DNA of 64,000 nt from Muricauda sp. MAR_2010_75 (GTDB lineage: Bacteria > Bacteroidota > Bacteroidia > Flavobacteriales > Flavobacteriaceae): NCBI RefSeq assembly GCF_000745185.1, contig NZ_JQNJ01000001.1:953501-1017500 (forward strand), in the 5' to 3' direction. Made by a program: the position numbers and the translations under genes. The notes under the pieces were generated by a model that was given only the letters and a program-made list of their open reading frames with translations, did not search any database and was not told the DNA's origin. Below, one piece after another: positions 44,317 to 54,000 of the stretch. How positions within the stretch are numbered: the stretch's first letter is position 1; the number at the start of each line of letters is the position of its first letter.

Positions 44317-47300
44317 AACCCGAAGCCCATTCCAAAGGCAAACCGAAGCCCATCGGTACTATTGAACAACCCAAAATTGGCGGTAAGCATATCGGCCCCG
44401 TTCACAAAAAACCCTCCACCATACGAATTGTGCCATTTATCCGAGTCCTCACCGGGTAGCCAAACACGGCCATAATCAAATCCTCCATAAATTCCAGGCG
44501 TTACGGGCAACAATCCCGTTTGCCGACTCCTAAAACTGTAGCGGAGGTCTGTACTATGATAAAACGAGGTCTTTCCCGTAAAACGCTGAAACCGGAAACC
44601 GCGCAACCCATCATTCCCTCCTATACTGGCAGCTTGATAAAACTCAAAATCGTCCCCAATATTTATGTGTCCTTTTACTTTTGTGGCAAGGACCAACTTG
44701 CCATTGGAGCACAATCTATGATCTATGGACAAACTGGGCACCACATACCCAAAAGACCTACCCGATTCTTGAACATTGGTCTTATACCCACCATGCAAAG
44801 AAAAGCTCATCCCCAAAGTGGGAAAGGCTTCATTATCCGTATTTGAATAGGAGTATTCTGCATCTACACCCAAGAATCTCTGGTGTTGTTCTTCCCCATT
44901 TCCAATATAAAATTCATTAATGAATCTATCTTCTGTGGCTTCAACCTCAATGTCTTCATAAGAAACACCAACCCGAACTTTAGATTCCAAATACCCACGC
45001 CAAACCAGTGAGGGAGCAACCCTAAATGTTCGCAACTTGACCCTGTTATAATCCAATCCAAGGGGTTCGTCATCATCATTATTGACCGTTTCATTACCAA
45101 ACCCGAAGAAGTTCAGGGTAAAATTAGGGCTGGTGAACTGAGCTTGAACCTCTAGGTTTACTTCATTTATCACATTGGCAAACTCTCCCCTGTATCCCAA
45201 ATTAAATCCATTTGTGGCAAAATAAAATGCCGCGTTGAAAGTATGCTGCTGGGTAAAAGGATTCTGCCGAAAAGCATTCAGCGTATACGTGTCGGTAAAT
45301 CCAAGTCTAAAACCATCATCCGGATTAAACCCCAGGCTGGGCAATAATTGATTATTGCTTGCCTTGATTTTCATAAACTCATAGGTGTTGGTCTCGTAAT
45401 CGTTCAAACGGTGGATTTTCCCTCCAAAGGCTTCATCATAGGTGTTCTTTTTGCGCTTAAAATCATAAACGTGCACTTTTTCCGAGCGCTCTCCAATCTT
45501 GTACACATCGTTGTTCTGCCCGCCCACAATCCTGATTTTTATCCGGGAATTTTTTGCAGTGACATCAAAAACATCGTCGTCGTCCAAGCCATATACCCAA
45601 ATTTCCTTGGTAAACTTTGGCTGGTAGACTTTTTGAAAGAAAATATCGGCATTTTCCCCTCCTTTAATGCGGTAGCCTATCACCTCAACACTTCCATCCT
45701 GCAGTGAATTGATGCTGAAATAATCATCCTTGTCCGTTCCGGTGATCACACTGTACTTGTTGAGAATGGCAAAGTACTCTCTTGCGGTTTCTACCAAATT
45801 CTCCTTTCTAGCCAATAAAGTATTTTTGATATTAATAACCGTTTCATCCCTTACTTCTTCGGGAAAGGCCATGAATGCTTCGTCTATGACCTCTTCATTA
45901 ATATGCTGCTGAATGAACTTGGCCTCATCAACCCACATTTGCATGTCGGTTTCAGAAAGCAGGGCCATATCCAATGCAAAGGTCCGTGGTGAGGAGGTAA
46001 ACCCTTTCACACTCCTGATTTCATCATGGAATCCTTCAAAAATGCGCAAAGCAGGAACTGATTTTGAACCAAATTCCATTATAAGGCCATCGCCCCAACG
46101 AGAAAACACCTGATCCCTATCTCTTGGAATAGGTTTAAAAATTTTGTTGCCATCTTCCGTTTTAAACTCGGCCCATCGCCATTGATCTACATGACGGTCC
46201 CAGTCTCCCAGCAGCATATCGAACAAACGGGCCTTCACATATTCCTTTTGGTCAATTTTGTATTCCTCATCTTCCCTTAGTTTATTGATAAGGTCATAGG
46301 TGCTTTCAATTTTTTTGGTTTTCCCGAAGCTTTCCAATTCATCATGCCCATCAGATACGTGTTCCTCAATCATGTAAAGACCATCACCAAAATCAGAATT
46401 GAAATCGCCTAAAACGGATTGTTTGGGAACATAATACAATTTAGGATTGGTATGATAGATGTCCACAGCATCAGATAATTTGGCTATGGTAAACGGTGCA
46501 TACGGATGGGCCCCGGTGTAGAGATCCAAAAGTAAATCTTCTGTGTAGGTATCTTCAAACTGCCCAATAATATATTGATCTTGAAATGCAATGGCCTGCA
46601 GGTAGCGTTCAGCACTTTTCCGAAGGTCGCGCATTACATATTCCCTTCCTTCCTTGTCCGCCAATCGTAAAGAGTTTGATTGGTTCCCTCCTCCTTTTCG
46701 CACCACGGTAAGTCCGCCGAAAAGGGTATCCAAACGGACCGTTGGCGCCTTTACTTTTGTGGCGTAATATTTTCTGTAGCGTTCCCCCCATAACCATTTA
46801 TGGAAGCCACTTTTATCGATTTCTTCCGCAGTATACACAGAGGCCTCCTTATAGAGCGGAAAATCATCCGGTAGCGGCGTTTTTAGTGTTGATCTATCAG
46901 GTGGCAGCACCTCGGTGGCAAACAATGCTTTATTTCCATCTTCTTCAATTCCATGGAAACTAACACTGGATGACCCATCCTTGTACACTTTTAGCACTGC
47001 AAAACCCATTTCCCCTGTAGAAAATTTACTTCCGTTCAAAAGTCGGGTGGCACCGGTTTTGGCACCGGCTCCACTTACGATCTGTGGTTTCCCGGATTCC
47101 ACAATATATTGAAGGGTATGCTCATGCCCTGAGACAAAAATCACCTTATCTGAATATTGTGAAAGGGTCAGAATGCGCTTTCGAAGCTCGTTGTACTTTT
47201 TGTTGGACAAATCCTCAATACTAACCCCCGAAGTTCGTCTCAACATATTGGCCACTGTTCCCAAAATGGGAAGTGGAAAGCCATCACCGCTTGGATATAT

Positions 47301-48026
47301 ATGCTGTTTAAAAGAAAACTGTCCTCCGTGGGAGCCATACGTGAACATAGGGTGATGCAGAGCAATGATAATGGTCTTGTCCAGATTTTTTTTGATTTCG
47401 CTTTCCAGCTCTTCAAAAAAGCGTCCCCGATCTTTGATCTCGCATTTGTCGTTCATGGTGGGATGCTTGTCCCAATCGGTCAGGTACCACTCCGTATCTA
47501 TGGCCAACACCAAAATGTTATTGCCAATTTCAATTTCTTCAATAGGGCAACCATTGTCCGGAAGAAATACATCCTTACTGTCCAGTGCTTTTTGAATGTA
47601 TTTTTCTTCGCGTTCCAATCCTTCCAGCCCATTGCTGTACCAATCATGGTTGCCAGGAATAAAAACCGTTTTTCCTTTAAAGGATTCCACTGTACTCAAT
47701 TGGGCATCTAAGTAGTGCTTTGAAAGTTCATGTCCTTTGGGATCATCATCTTTATCGGGGAAACCAGCAGGGTAAATGTTGTCTCCCAAAAAAAGGGCGG
47801 TACTGTTTTCATCGGCCTTGGCTAAAACAGATTTAAACTTTTTTAGTGTAGGATTTAGGTCCCCCTCTGGCGATAAACCCGCATCTCCGATGAGATAAAA
47901 GGTATGCTCAACTTCCTTGGTATCAAAAGGGATGGGAGTACCAGAGGTGTCTGCATATTTTGCCTCATAGGTTGCACAACCGTATACCATTGCCAACAAG
48001 AGGATGAACAGGTAATGTTTCTTCAT
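44313..48026 (-). CDS. giant metallophosphoesterase - kinase-like - outer-membrane barrel lipoprotein
   Basis: This 1237-residue lipoprotein (LAMVYGCATY, Cys17) appears to have three parts. Residues about 40-370 are a calcineurin-type phosphoesterase: LIGDAGL, FLGDNIYP, PGNHDWYSN, LHHPMF and SGHEHTLQY hold the metal ligands. Residues about 428-650 look kinase-like: RKGGGNQSNSLRL resembles a glycine loop and LLGDWDRHVDQWRW with PIPRDRDQVF resembles the catalytic and metal-binding loops of HipA/FAM20-type kinases. Residues about 840-1237 are a beta-barrel with GLRGFRFQRF, as in BamA/Omp85 surface antigens, ending in Phe. The phosphoesterase and barrel calls are good; the kinase call is inference. 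Substrate unknown. Confidence 0.85.
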   Translation of the reverse strand: MKKHYLFILLLAMVYGCATYEAKYADTSGTPIPFDTKEVEHTFYLIGDAGLSPEGDLNPTLKKFKSVLAKADENSTALFLGDNIYPAGFPDKDDDPKGHELSKHYLDAQLSTVESFKGKTVFIPGNHDWYSNGLEGLEREEKYIQKALDSKDVFLPDNGCPIEEIEIGNNILVLAIDTEWYLTDWDKHPTMNDKCEIKDRGRFFEELESEIKKNLDKTIIIALHHPMFTYGSHGGQFSFKQHIYPSGDGFPLPILGTVANMLRRTSGVSIEDLSNKKYNELRKRILTLSQYSDKVIFVSGHEHTLQYIVESGKPQIVSGAGAKTGATRLLNGSKFSTGEMGFAVLKVYKDGSSSVSFHGIEEDGNKALFATEVLPPDRSTLKTPLPDDFPLYKEASVYTAEEIDKSGFHKWLWGERYRKYYATKVKAPTVRLDTLFGGLTVVRKGGGNQSNSLRLADKEGREYVMRDLRKSAERYLQAIAFQDQYIIGQFEDTYTEDLLLDLYTGAHPYAPFTIAKLSDAVDIYHTNPKLYYVPKQSVLGDFNSDFGDGLYMIEEHVSDGHDELESFGKTKKIESTYDLINKLREDEEYKIDQKEYVKARLFDMLLGDWDRHVDQWRWAEFKTEDGNKIFKPIPRDRDQVFSRWGDGLIMEFGSKSVPALRIFEGFHDEIRSVKGFTSSPRTFALDMALLSETDMQMWVDEAKFIQQHINEEVIDEAFMAFPEEVRDETVINIKNTLLARKENLVETAREYFAILNKYSVITGTDKDDYFSINSLQDGSVEVIGYRIKGGENADIFFQKVYQPKFTKEIWVYGLDDDDVFDVTAKNSRIKIRIVGGQNNDVYKIGERSEKVHVYDFKRKKNTYDEAFGGKIHRLNDYETNTYEFMKIKASNNQLLPSLGFNPDDGFRLGFTDTYTLNAFRQNPFTQQHTFNAAFYFATNGFNLGYRGEFANVINEVNLEVQAQFTSPNFTLNFFGFGNETVNNDDDEPLGLDYNRVKLRTFRVAPSLVWRGYLESKVRVGVSYEDIEVEATEDRFINEFYIGNGEEQHQRFLGVDAEYSYSNTDNEAFPTLGMSFSLHGGYKTNVQESGRSFGYVVPSLSIDHRLCSNGKLVLATKVKGHINIGDDFEFYQAASIGGNDGLRGFRFQRFTGKTSFYHSTDLRYSFRSRQTGLLPVTPGIYGGFDYGRVWLPGEDSDKWHNSYGGGFFVNGADMLTANFGLFNSTDGLRFAFGMGFGF

Positions 48027-48082
48027 AAGCACATGAGGTTGAATCCAAAATTTTGTACTTTGGATAATTCAAACATGCAGTT

Positions 48083-49276
48083 ATGTCGGATATTGTTGAA
48101 AAAACTGAACAATTTGTCTGTGAACTTTTTGATAAAAAGCTCGACCCGAGGTTTTTATACCACAATTTACGACATACCCAGCGTGTAGTTAAAAGTACTA
48201 AAGAATTGATCAATTTCTATGACCTAAAGGAAGAGGAAAATGAAAAGTTGCTTTTGACCGCTTGGCTGCATGATACGGGTTATATTGAGGACCCTCTGAA
48301 CCATGAAGAAGCTAGTTGTAAGGTTGCTGCTGACTTTCTTATGGATAATGGCTATAAAACACAGGATATCAAGGAAGTCTGTGATCTCATCTTGGCCACA
48401 AAAAAAAGGCACGAGCCACAAAATTTATTGGAGGAAATCATTAGGGATGCAGATATGTCCCACTTTGCCAAGAAAAGTTATTGGGAAACCACGGACTTTT
48501 TAAAGAAAGAACTGAAAGATCTGGGCATTGCGGACTATTCGAGCAAAGAATGGAGGGAAAAAAACATTCAAATGTTCCGAAATGAACATAGGTTCTATAC
48601 CGACTATGCCAATGAAAATTGGCAAAAAGGAAAAGAACGTAATTTGAAACAGTTGCTCAAAGAGAAAAAAACGGAAAAGAACATCGCCAAAAAGGAAGCT
48701 CTTAAGGCCAAATACAAAGAGGAAAGCCCTGATAGAAGTGTACAGACCCTCTATAGAGTGACGCTGAAAAACCACTTGAAGCTGAGTGACATTGCCGATA
48801 CCAAAGCCAACATTTTGTTGTCTGTAAATGCCATTATCATTTCTTTGGTACTGGCCAATTTGCTCACCAAACTGGATAACCCCACCAACACCTACCTGAT
48901 TTATCCCACGATGATCCTAATCCTTTTCAGTGTCATCTCCATGGTATTATCCGTTTTGGCCACCAGACCCAATGTTACCACCGGTAAGTTCACCAAGGAA
49001 GATGTGGAACAAAAACGGGTGAACCTTTTATTCTTTGGCAATTTTCATCAAATGGAGCTAAATGAATATGAGTGGGCCTTGAAGGAATTGGTGAAGGACA
49101 AGGACTACGTTTATTCCTCCCTCACCAAAGATCTATACTATTTGGGGCTGGTATTGAACAAAAAGTACCGGATATTAAGGCTCACCTATAACATTTTTAT
49201 GATAGGAATGATTATCTCCGTTCTTTCATTTGGTATTGCTTTCCGGTTTTTTGGACCTGACAGACTGATATTTTAG
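48083..49276 (+). CDS. HD-domain protein with Pycsar-type (PycTM/DUF5706) membrane domain
   Basis: This 397-residue protein has an N-terminal HD phosphohydrolase domain (about 1-150): H31 in LRHTQRVV, HD at 63-64 in WLHDTGY, and IIRDADMSHF (119-128) supply metal ligands. A charged coiled linker (185-220) leads to a membrane domain (230-393) with three helices (243-263, 273-294, 369-391) starting DIADTKANILLSVNAII, the PycTM/DUF5706 hallmark. PycTM proteins are membrane effectors of cyclic-nucleotide antiphage systems, but no cyclase is nearby. The HD domain could degrade a nucleotide signal that the membrane part senses. Defence function is inference. Confidence 0.85.
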   Translation: MSDIVEKTEQFVCELFDKKLDPRFLYHNLRHTQRVVKSTKELINFYDLKEEENEKLLLTAWLHDTGYIEDPLNHEEASCKVAADFLMDNGYKTQDIKEVCDLILATKKRHEPQNLLEEIIRDADMSHFAKKSYWETTDFLKKELKDLGIADYSSKEWREKNIQMFRNEHRFYTDYANENWQKGKERNLKQLLKEKKTEKNIAKKEALKAKYKEESPDRSVQTLYRVTLKNHLKLSDIADTKANILLSVNAIIISLVLANLLTKLDNPTNTYLIYPTMILILFSVISMVLSVLATRPNVTTGKFTKEDVEQKRVNLLFFGNFHQMELNEYEWALKELVKDKDYVYSSLTKDLYYLGLVLNKKYRILRLTYNIFMIGMIISVLSFGIAFRFFGPDRLIF

Positions 49277-49277
49277 G

Positions 49278-51647
49278 CTAAGCTTTTAACTCTTCCATTA
49301 AATCATCGTACGTGTAGGTCTCTTCAGATTTTTTGTCTTTTTTGTACAAAATCTCAGCACGGATGGCCTTAAGGCCCGTTACCCCTTGCAGACCTTCCAA
49401 CTCTACAATTTCAATATTGTCCGTAAAGTACCCCTTATTTTTTAGGAAGCGAATGTAACGCATGTACTCCCGCTCATCCTTTCGTTGGGAATACACAATG
49501 GCCAACTTGCCCTTTTGGGTCAACCGTTCGTTGGTGCCCTTAATATAGGATTTATCAATGCGCTTTTTAATCACTTCATATCGCGCATTGTAGGTGCCAT
49601 CCACATCAAAACGTTTTTCATCCATTCGAAAACGGATGGACAAGGAGGTGCTATAAACCAAAATAAGCGAGGCCACATCCAGCTTTACAGGCAAGTGTGG
49701 TTTAAGGGAGTAATACTTGTTCTCCATGTCGCACATTACCTGAAGCTGCCACAACCTCAAATTGCTCAAATACAGTTCATTGAACTTCCTGTCCCGGGCA
49801 ATGGAACTGCCAATGTACATATTGTGCTCAACACCATCGGTCTTATAGCGCTCAAAATAATGCGGGAACATTTCTTGCGCAGCCAATTGTTTCTTGTCCA
49901 AAAGTGCGGCCAATTGCATATTGGATTCCATCACACTTTCATCATAATTGCGTCGGTGGTCATAGTAGGATTCCGTAGTTTCATCTATTTTGGACTCGTA
50001 TGCTTTAATAAGTGCCTTAATGGTACTATCCTCTTTTTTCAAATGCTTGAAAACAGGATTGATTTCTTCCTTCACAAAATCGAACACGGCCTGTTCTGTA
50101 TGGGTATACAGGGTCTCTTTAACCTCATTGAGATAGGTGCTCACCCGAAACATCAACTCCTCATAAATGAGCAGTCCATATTTTTCAACGGCAATTTGTA
50201 GAACATCGTTGATTTCAGAGAGCTGAATCATTAAATCCCGTTGGATGGAAAGGTTTCGTTCCTTGGAAGAATCCTTTATATCGATTTGGCCATAGAGCGG
50301 ATATACATCCTTGAACACAATTTCCTTGAACACGGGCTGATTTCCGGATAATTCATCGGCCATAAACCGTTTGGCCTCTTCCTGAAATTTCCAATACACC
50401 GATGGGTGCACTGTGGTACACTCATGTTGGATAATGGCATCCACTAAATTTTCTTCTTCCTCAATGGATCGCAACACGGATGATATAATGTACGGCATAA
50501 CATCATCCAGCTTATTGGCATTGACGCTGTTCAGTTCGTTAACGGTATCCGAAACCAGCTCCAAGACCCCCAAAAGTTCCCCATTATTGGAAATAGGGGC
50601 CAATATGGCACTCCGTATCCCCTGTTCGTAAAGGTTCTTATACGGTTGGGACCCTTCCTTTTTATAATATTTTTCCACATTGGAAATGGCAAAATACTTG
50701 CTCTCCCGGAATAGTTTTCCATGGGAATAGTCACAGAGCATTACATCACAGGCTTCTGTTTCCTTTCCGTTTAGGATGTAACTTTCCATACCCCTTCCAT
50801 AGATTTTGAAAAAGCTATTGGCATTGGAATCATAGCCCGCAAAGCCCACATTGATCTTCTTGAGTTTAAAGAGCGAACGGAAGGTATCCTGAAAACTTTC
50901 CATATAGTTTTCGCTCTCACTCTTCTTTTTGCCAATTAGGGTGGATTTTATCTCCGAAATGGAATGTTCCGTGGTCACATCGAACATGTTGGAAATAACA
51001 AAGCCTTTGGCAATAAAACTGTTCGGCGGTATTTTTTCTTTCCAAAGCTCTAAATTCTCAAAATTATCCAATAATTCATCTACATCCTCCTGGGTCAACT
51101 TCTTGGATTTTTCCGTTGGCAGGATTTCCATGAAATCCGCATTATAAAGAATGCGATAATGGCGCATTACCCCATTGGCATCTGGAATATCGTAAAAGAT
51201 GGGTCGCTTAAAATCTAAATTAAACCCATAATGGAAGTTCAAGATCACAGTACATTTCATGATGTAGCTGAGCTCTGTGGGTATGTTCTGAATTTCCAGT
51301 TCAAAGTCCTCCCCGGCCTCCTTCAATATTTTCTGAAAGCGTTCCGATGAATTGAACACCGCACTTTCAAAAGCTGTGGATGCAGTTTTAATCTCATTAT
51401 TGGTCAAAGCGGGAGCAAAGCTTTCCTTTAAAATAATGCTGATGACATCCTTGTGCTTTTCCAATAAACTAAGGTCTGTAAACCCATCCCTAAGCTCAGG
51501 ATAAGGTGCCTGTGTATCCAAGACATACTTTGCCCAATCAGCAAAGAATTTGTCCTTGCTCTTAAGTTGTTGGTCGTAGTGTTCCAACAATTTGTTGAAA
51601 CTTACCAACTGCACCATTGGGCTTTCGGCATCACAGTTCTGTTTCAT
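49278..51647 (-). CDS. large GAF-domain protein
   Basis: This 789-residue cytosolic protein has a GAF domain around residues 260-390, best seen at IRSAILAPISNNGELLGVLE. The N-terminal 250 residues and the C-terminal 400 are mainly helical, with coiled stretches (about 500-620), and resemble no enzyme I know. There is no kinase, cyclase, HD-GYP or DNA-binding motif. GAF domains bind nucleotides or other small ligands, so this may be a sensor or scaffold. Its stop is one base from the stop of the HD-Pycsar-type gene. Whether the two work together is unknown. Confidence 0.7.
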   Translation of the reverse strand: MKQNCDAESPMVQLVSFNKLLEHYDQQLKSKDKFFADWAKYVLDTQAPYPELRDGFTDLSLLEKHKDVISIILKESFAPALTNNEIKTASTAFESAVFNSSERFQKILKEAGEDFELEIQNIPTELSYIMKCTVILNFHYGFNLDFKRPIFYDIPDANGVMRHYRILYNADFMEILPTEKSKKLTQEDVDELLDNFENLELWKEKIPPNSFIAKGFVISNMFDVTTEHSISEIKSTLIGKKKSESENYMESFQDTFRSLFKLKKINVGFAGYDSNANSFFKIYGRGMESYILNGKETEACDVMLCDYSHGKLFRESKYFAISNVEKYYKKEGSQPYKNLYEQGIRSAILAPISNNGELLGVLELVSDTVNELNSVNANKLDDVMPYIISSVLRSIEEEENLVDAIIQHECTTVHPSVYWKFQEEAKRFMADELSGNQPVFKEIVFKDVYPLYGQIDIKDSSKERNLSIQRDLMIQLSEINDVLQIAVEKYGLLIYEELMFRVSTYLNEVKETLYTHTEQAVFDFVKEEINPVFKHLKKEDSTIKALIKAYESKIDETTESYYDHRRNYDESVMESNMQLAALLDKKQLAAQEMFPHYFERYKTDGVEHNMYIGSSIARDRKFNELYLSNLRLWQLQVMCDMENKYYSLKPHLPVKLDVASLILVYSTSLSIRFRMDEKRFDVDGTYNARYEVIKKRIDKSYIKGTNERLTQKGKLAIVYSQRKDEREYMRYIRFLKNKGYFTDNIEIVELEGLQGVTGLKAIRAEILYKKDKKSEETYTYDDLMEELKA

Positions 51648-51764
51648 ACCAATATAGGTCGTAGATTAGCACGTAAAGTTACAAAAAGAAAGAATGCCCG
51701 TCTTATAATGGAAATCTTAATAGATTAATCGCCATTTTTAAAGATATTTAGTGAAAAATACGCC

Positions 51765-52661
51765 ATGTCCTCTACTTTTAGGTTAGATCGGGCCTACAAG
51801 AACGCCAAGATTATTCCTTTTGATGATGATTCCAAATTCATTTTCTTCAGTGATTGTCACAGAGGGGACAACAGTTTTGCCGATGACTTTGCCAATAACA
51901 GAAACATTTATTTTCATGCCCTAAACCATTACTACCGACAAGGTTTCCAATATTGTGAACTTGGTGATGGTGATGAGCTTTGGGAAAACATAAGTTTTGA
52001 TGAAATTTTTGAAGCACACAAAAATGTGTACCAATTGTTGCGACAGTTTCATTTGGAAAAAAGGTTGCACATGCTTTGGGGCAACCACGATATGGTGTAT
52101 AAGGACAAGGGCTACGTGGACAAACACCTTTCTAGCTATTTTGAGCCCATAGATGGTTCGGACAAGGAACTTTTTGAGGGTATTACCTATCATGAAGCCC
52201 TAATTTTAAAACATTCAAAAACGGGGCAAGAGCTTTTCTGCACCCATGGGCACCAAGCCGATTGGTGGAACTATGTCTGCTGGCGGATTGGCCGCTTTCT
52301 GGTTCGGGTGTTGTGGAAACCGCTTCAAGTAGTGGGCATTGCCGACCCTACCAGTCCGGCGAAAAATTACAAGGAACTCATCCGAATAGAAAAACGTATC
52401 AAACGTTGGATCTTAAGGAACAAACTGCTGATTACCATTGCCGGGCATACCCATAGACCCCGATTTCCAGAACCGGGCCAAATTCCCTTTTTCAATGATG
52501 GAAGCTGTGTACACCCCCGAAGCATAACCGGTATTGAAATTGAAGGTGGCAAAATAGCATTGATCAAATGGCACATTGCCACCAAAGCAGATGGCACGCT
52601 GCAAATTGTTCGGGTGTTACTTGAAGGGCCTGAAAAATTATCAGATTATATGGAATCTTAG
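51765..52661 (+). CDS. metallophosphoesterase, LpxH/UDP-diacylglucosamine hydrolase-like
   Basis: This 298-residue calcineurin-fold phosphatase shows the ordered metal motifs FFSDCHRGDN (about 27-36), LGDGDELWEN (about 66-75), WGNHDMVYK (about 106-114), THGHQADWW, and AGHTHRPRFP. The second and third motifs place it near LpxH-type hydrolases, but it is longer and has an insertion, so the substrate is unknown. It has no signal peptide. It is divergent from the GAF gene. Its TAG shares four bases with the TAA of the convergent aminotransferase (TTAG, 52658-52661). Confidence 0.85.
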   Translation: MSSTFRLDRAYKNAKIIPFDDDSKFIFFSDCHRGDNSFADDFANNRNIYFHALNHYYRQGFQYCELGDGDELWENISFDEIFEAHKNVYQLLRQFHLEKRLHMLWGNHDMVYKDKGYVDKHLSSYFEPIDGSDKELFEGITYHEALILKHSKTGQELFCTHGHQADWWNYVCWRIGRFLVRVLWKPLQVVGIADPTSPAKNYKELIRIEKRIKRWILRNKLLITIAGHTHRPRFPEPGQIPFFNDGSCVHPRSITGIEIEGGKIALIKWHIATKADGTLQIVRVLLEGPEKLSDYMES

Positions 52662-53920
52662 GTGCGTTTGGCCAAGGTTTTGATGGCTGCCACAAAACGG
52701 TCCAGTTCGTTAAAAGTGGTATACACATTGGGTGTAATTCTGCATCCATGAACATTTTCAAAATCTATGGCAACCGTCCAAATATCAAATTCCTTCAAAA
52801 GCGTTTTTGCCAGGTCGTGGGGCTTCATGTTCTTCAAACCCACATTGGCAATACCACAACTTCTATAGGGCTCCACGGGTGTATTGATCATTACGTTGTC
52901 CACAGAACGCAATTGATCGCTCCAATAACGCTGCAGTTGCCGCAACCGTTCCTCCTTGCGCTCCATGCCAATCAGTTCCAGATAATCCAAACTATCGGAA
53001 ATGGTAAGGTCCGTATGCACGGGATGGGTTCCCGTATGGTTTAAACGCCTGATTTTGGTCTCGTCATCTTCATGTTCAGCCAACAAGGGCCAAATTTTGG
53101 GAATATGTTTTTCAGCTACATACAGCATTCCAACTCCAAGCGGCGTACTCACCCATTTATGGAGACTTGACCCATAATAATCGCAATTCAGCTCCGCCAA
53201 ATCAACTTTAATATGGCCCACACAATGGGCACCATCCACCATCACCTCAACACCATGGGAATGGGCCATATCGCAAATCTTCCGGATGGGCAAAATCTGT
53301 CCAGTTACATTGACCATATGGCAAACCATTAACAACTTGGTCTTCGGTGTGATTTGGGACTCGTACAATTCCACAATTTCCTCATCGGATTTAGGATGAT
53401 TGGGCAAGGACACTTTTTTACAAACTATGCCATATCGTTTCTGCATTTGTTCAAAATGTAGCTGCATGGCCCCATAGTCCTGTACGGCAAAAACCGCTTC
53501 ATCTCCTTTTTTCCAGGGATATCCCCCAATGATCAAATCCAAAGATTCGGTAGTGTTTCGGGTAATGACCAATTCCTTTTCAGAGCAGTTCACCAATTGC
53601 GCTACCCGTACCGCCGCTTTGTTTTTGTTCTCCCATTGTTCGGTTCTCATGTAATAGGAACCTTGATAATTCACCTCCCGAACATGTTCCATGAATTTGT
53701 TCAAAATGGGAGTCGGCACAAAATTGTAATACCCATTCTCCAAATTAATGTAATCCGGCTTAAGTCGGTAATCCATTCTAATCCGCTCCCAAAAAGCCTC
53801 TTCATTCGTATCTGGGTACGATAAGTTTTCAAAGGATTCCTTTGCATTGGCTGAAAGCGGGAAAAAGGGAGCCGCCATGACCGCGCTGCCCATATATCGC
53901 AAGAATTGTCTTTTTTTCAT
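52658..53920 (-). CDS. exported class-V aminotransferase (isopenicillin-N-epimerase-like)
   Basis: This 420-residue PLP enzyme begins with MKKRQFLRYMGSAVMAAPFF, a signal resembling a Tat leader but with Lys-Arg in place of Arg-Arg. The fold-type-I core contains VEVMVDGAHCVGH (Asp229 pairs with the PLP ring nitrogen) and YGSSLHKWVSTPLG (Schiff-base Lys255). The enzyme would act on an amino acid or a sulphur-containing amine, in the manner of isopenicillin N epimerase, cysteine desulphurase or kynureninase relatives. Export of a folded cofactor enzyme by Tat would be reasonable. Substrate is unknown. Confidence 0.85.
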   Translation of the reverse strand: MKKRQFLRYMGSAVMAAPFFPLSANAKESFENLSYPDTNEEAFWERIRMDYRLKPDYINLENGYYNFVPTPILNKFMEHVREVNYQGSYYMRTEQWENKNKAAVRVAQLVNCSEKELVITRNTTESLDLIIGGYPWKKGDEAVFAVQDYGAMQLHFEQMQKRYGIVCKKVSLPNHPKSDEEIVELYESQITPKTKLLMVCHMVNVTGQILPIRKICDMAHSHGVEVMVDGAHCVGHIKVDLAELNCDYYGSSLHKWVSTPLGVGMLYVAEKHIPKIWPLLAEHEDDETKIRRLNHTGTHPVHTDLTISDSLDYLELIGMERKEERLRQLQRYWSDQLRSVDNVMINTPVEPYRSCGIANVGLKNMKPHDLAKTLLKEFDIWTVAIDFENVHGCRITPNVYTTFNELDRFVAAIKTLAKRT

Positions 53921-54000
53921 TTTTGGTCAACAGTTGATTAAAAAAAGAATGGTAATTTCCACTTTTGATGGTGTATCAAGATACGATTTAAGTTCTTAGC

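Noticed and set aside
49485..50201. Open frame on the plus strand opposite the GAF gene (238 codons)
   Set aside because: It lies fully within the GAF gene's coding strand complement and its composition is that of an antisense frame.
48083..51647. Complete Pycsar or CBASS antiphage system
   Set aside because: No nucleotidyl cyclase gene is near; only the membrane effector-type domain is present.
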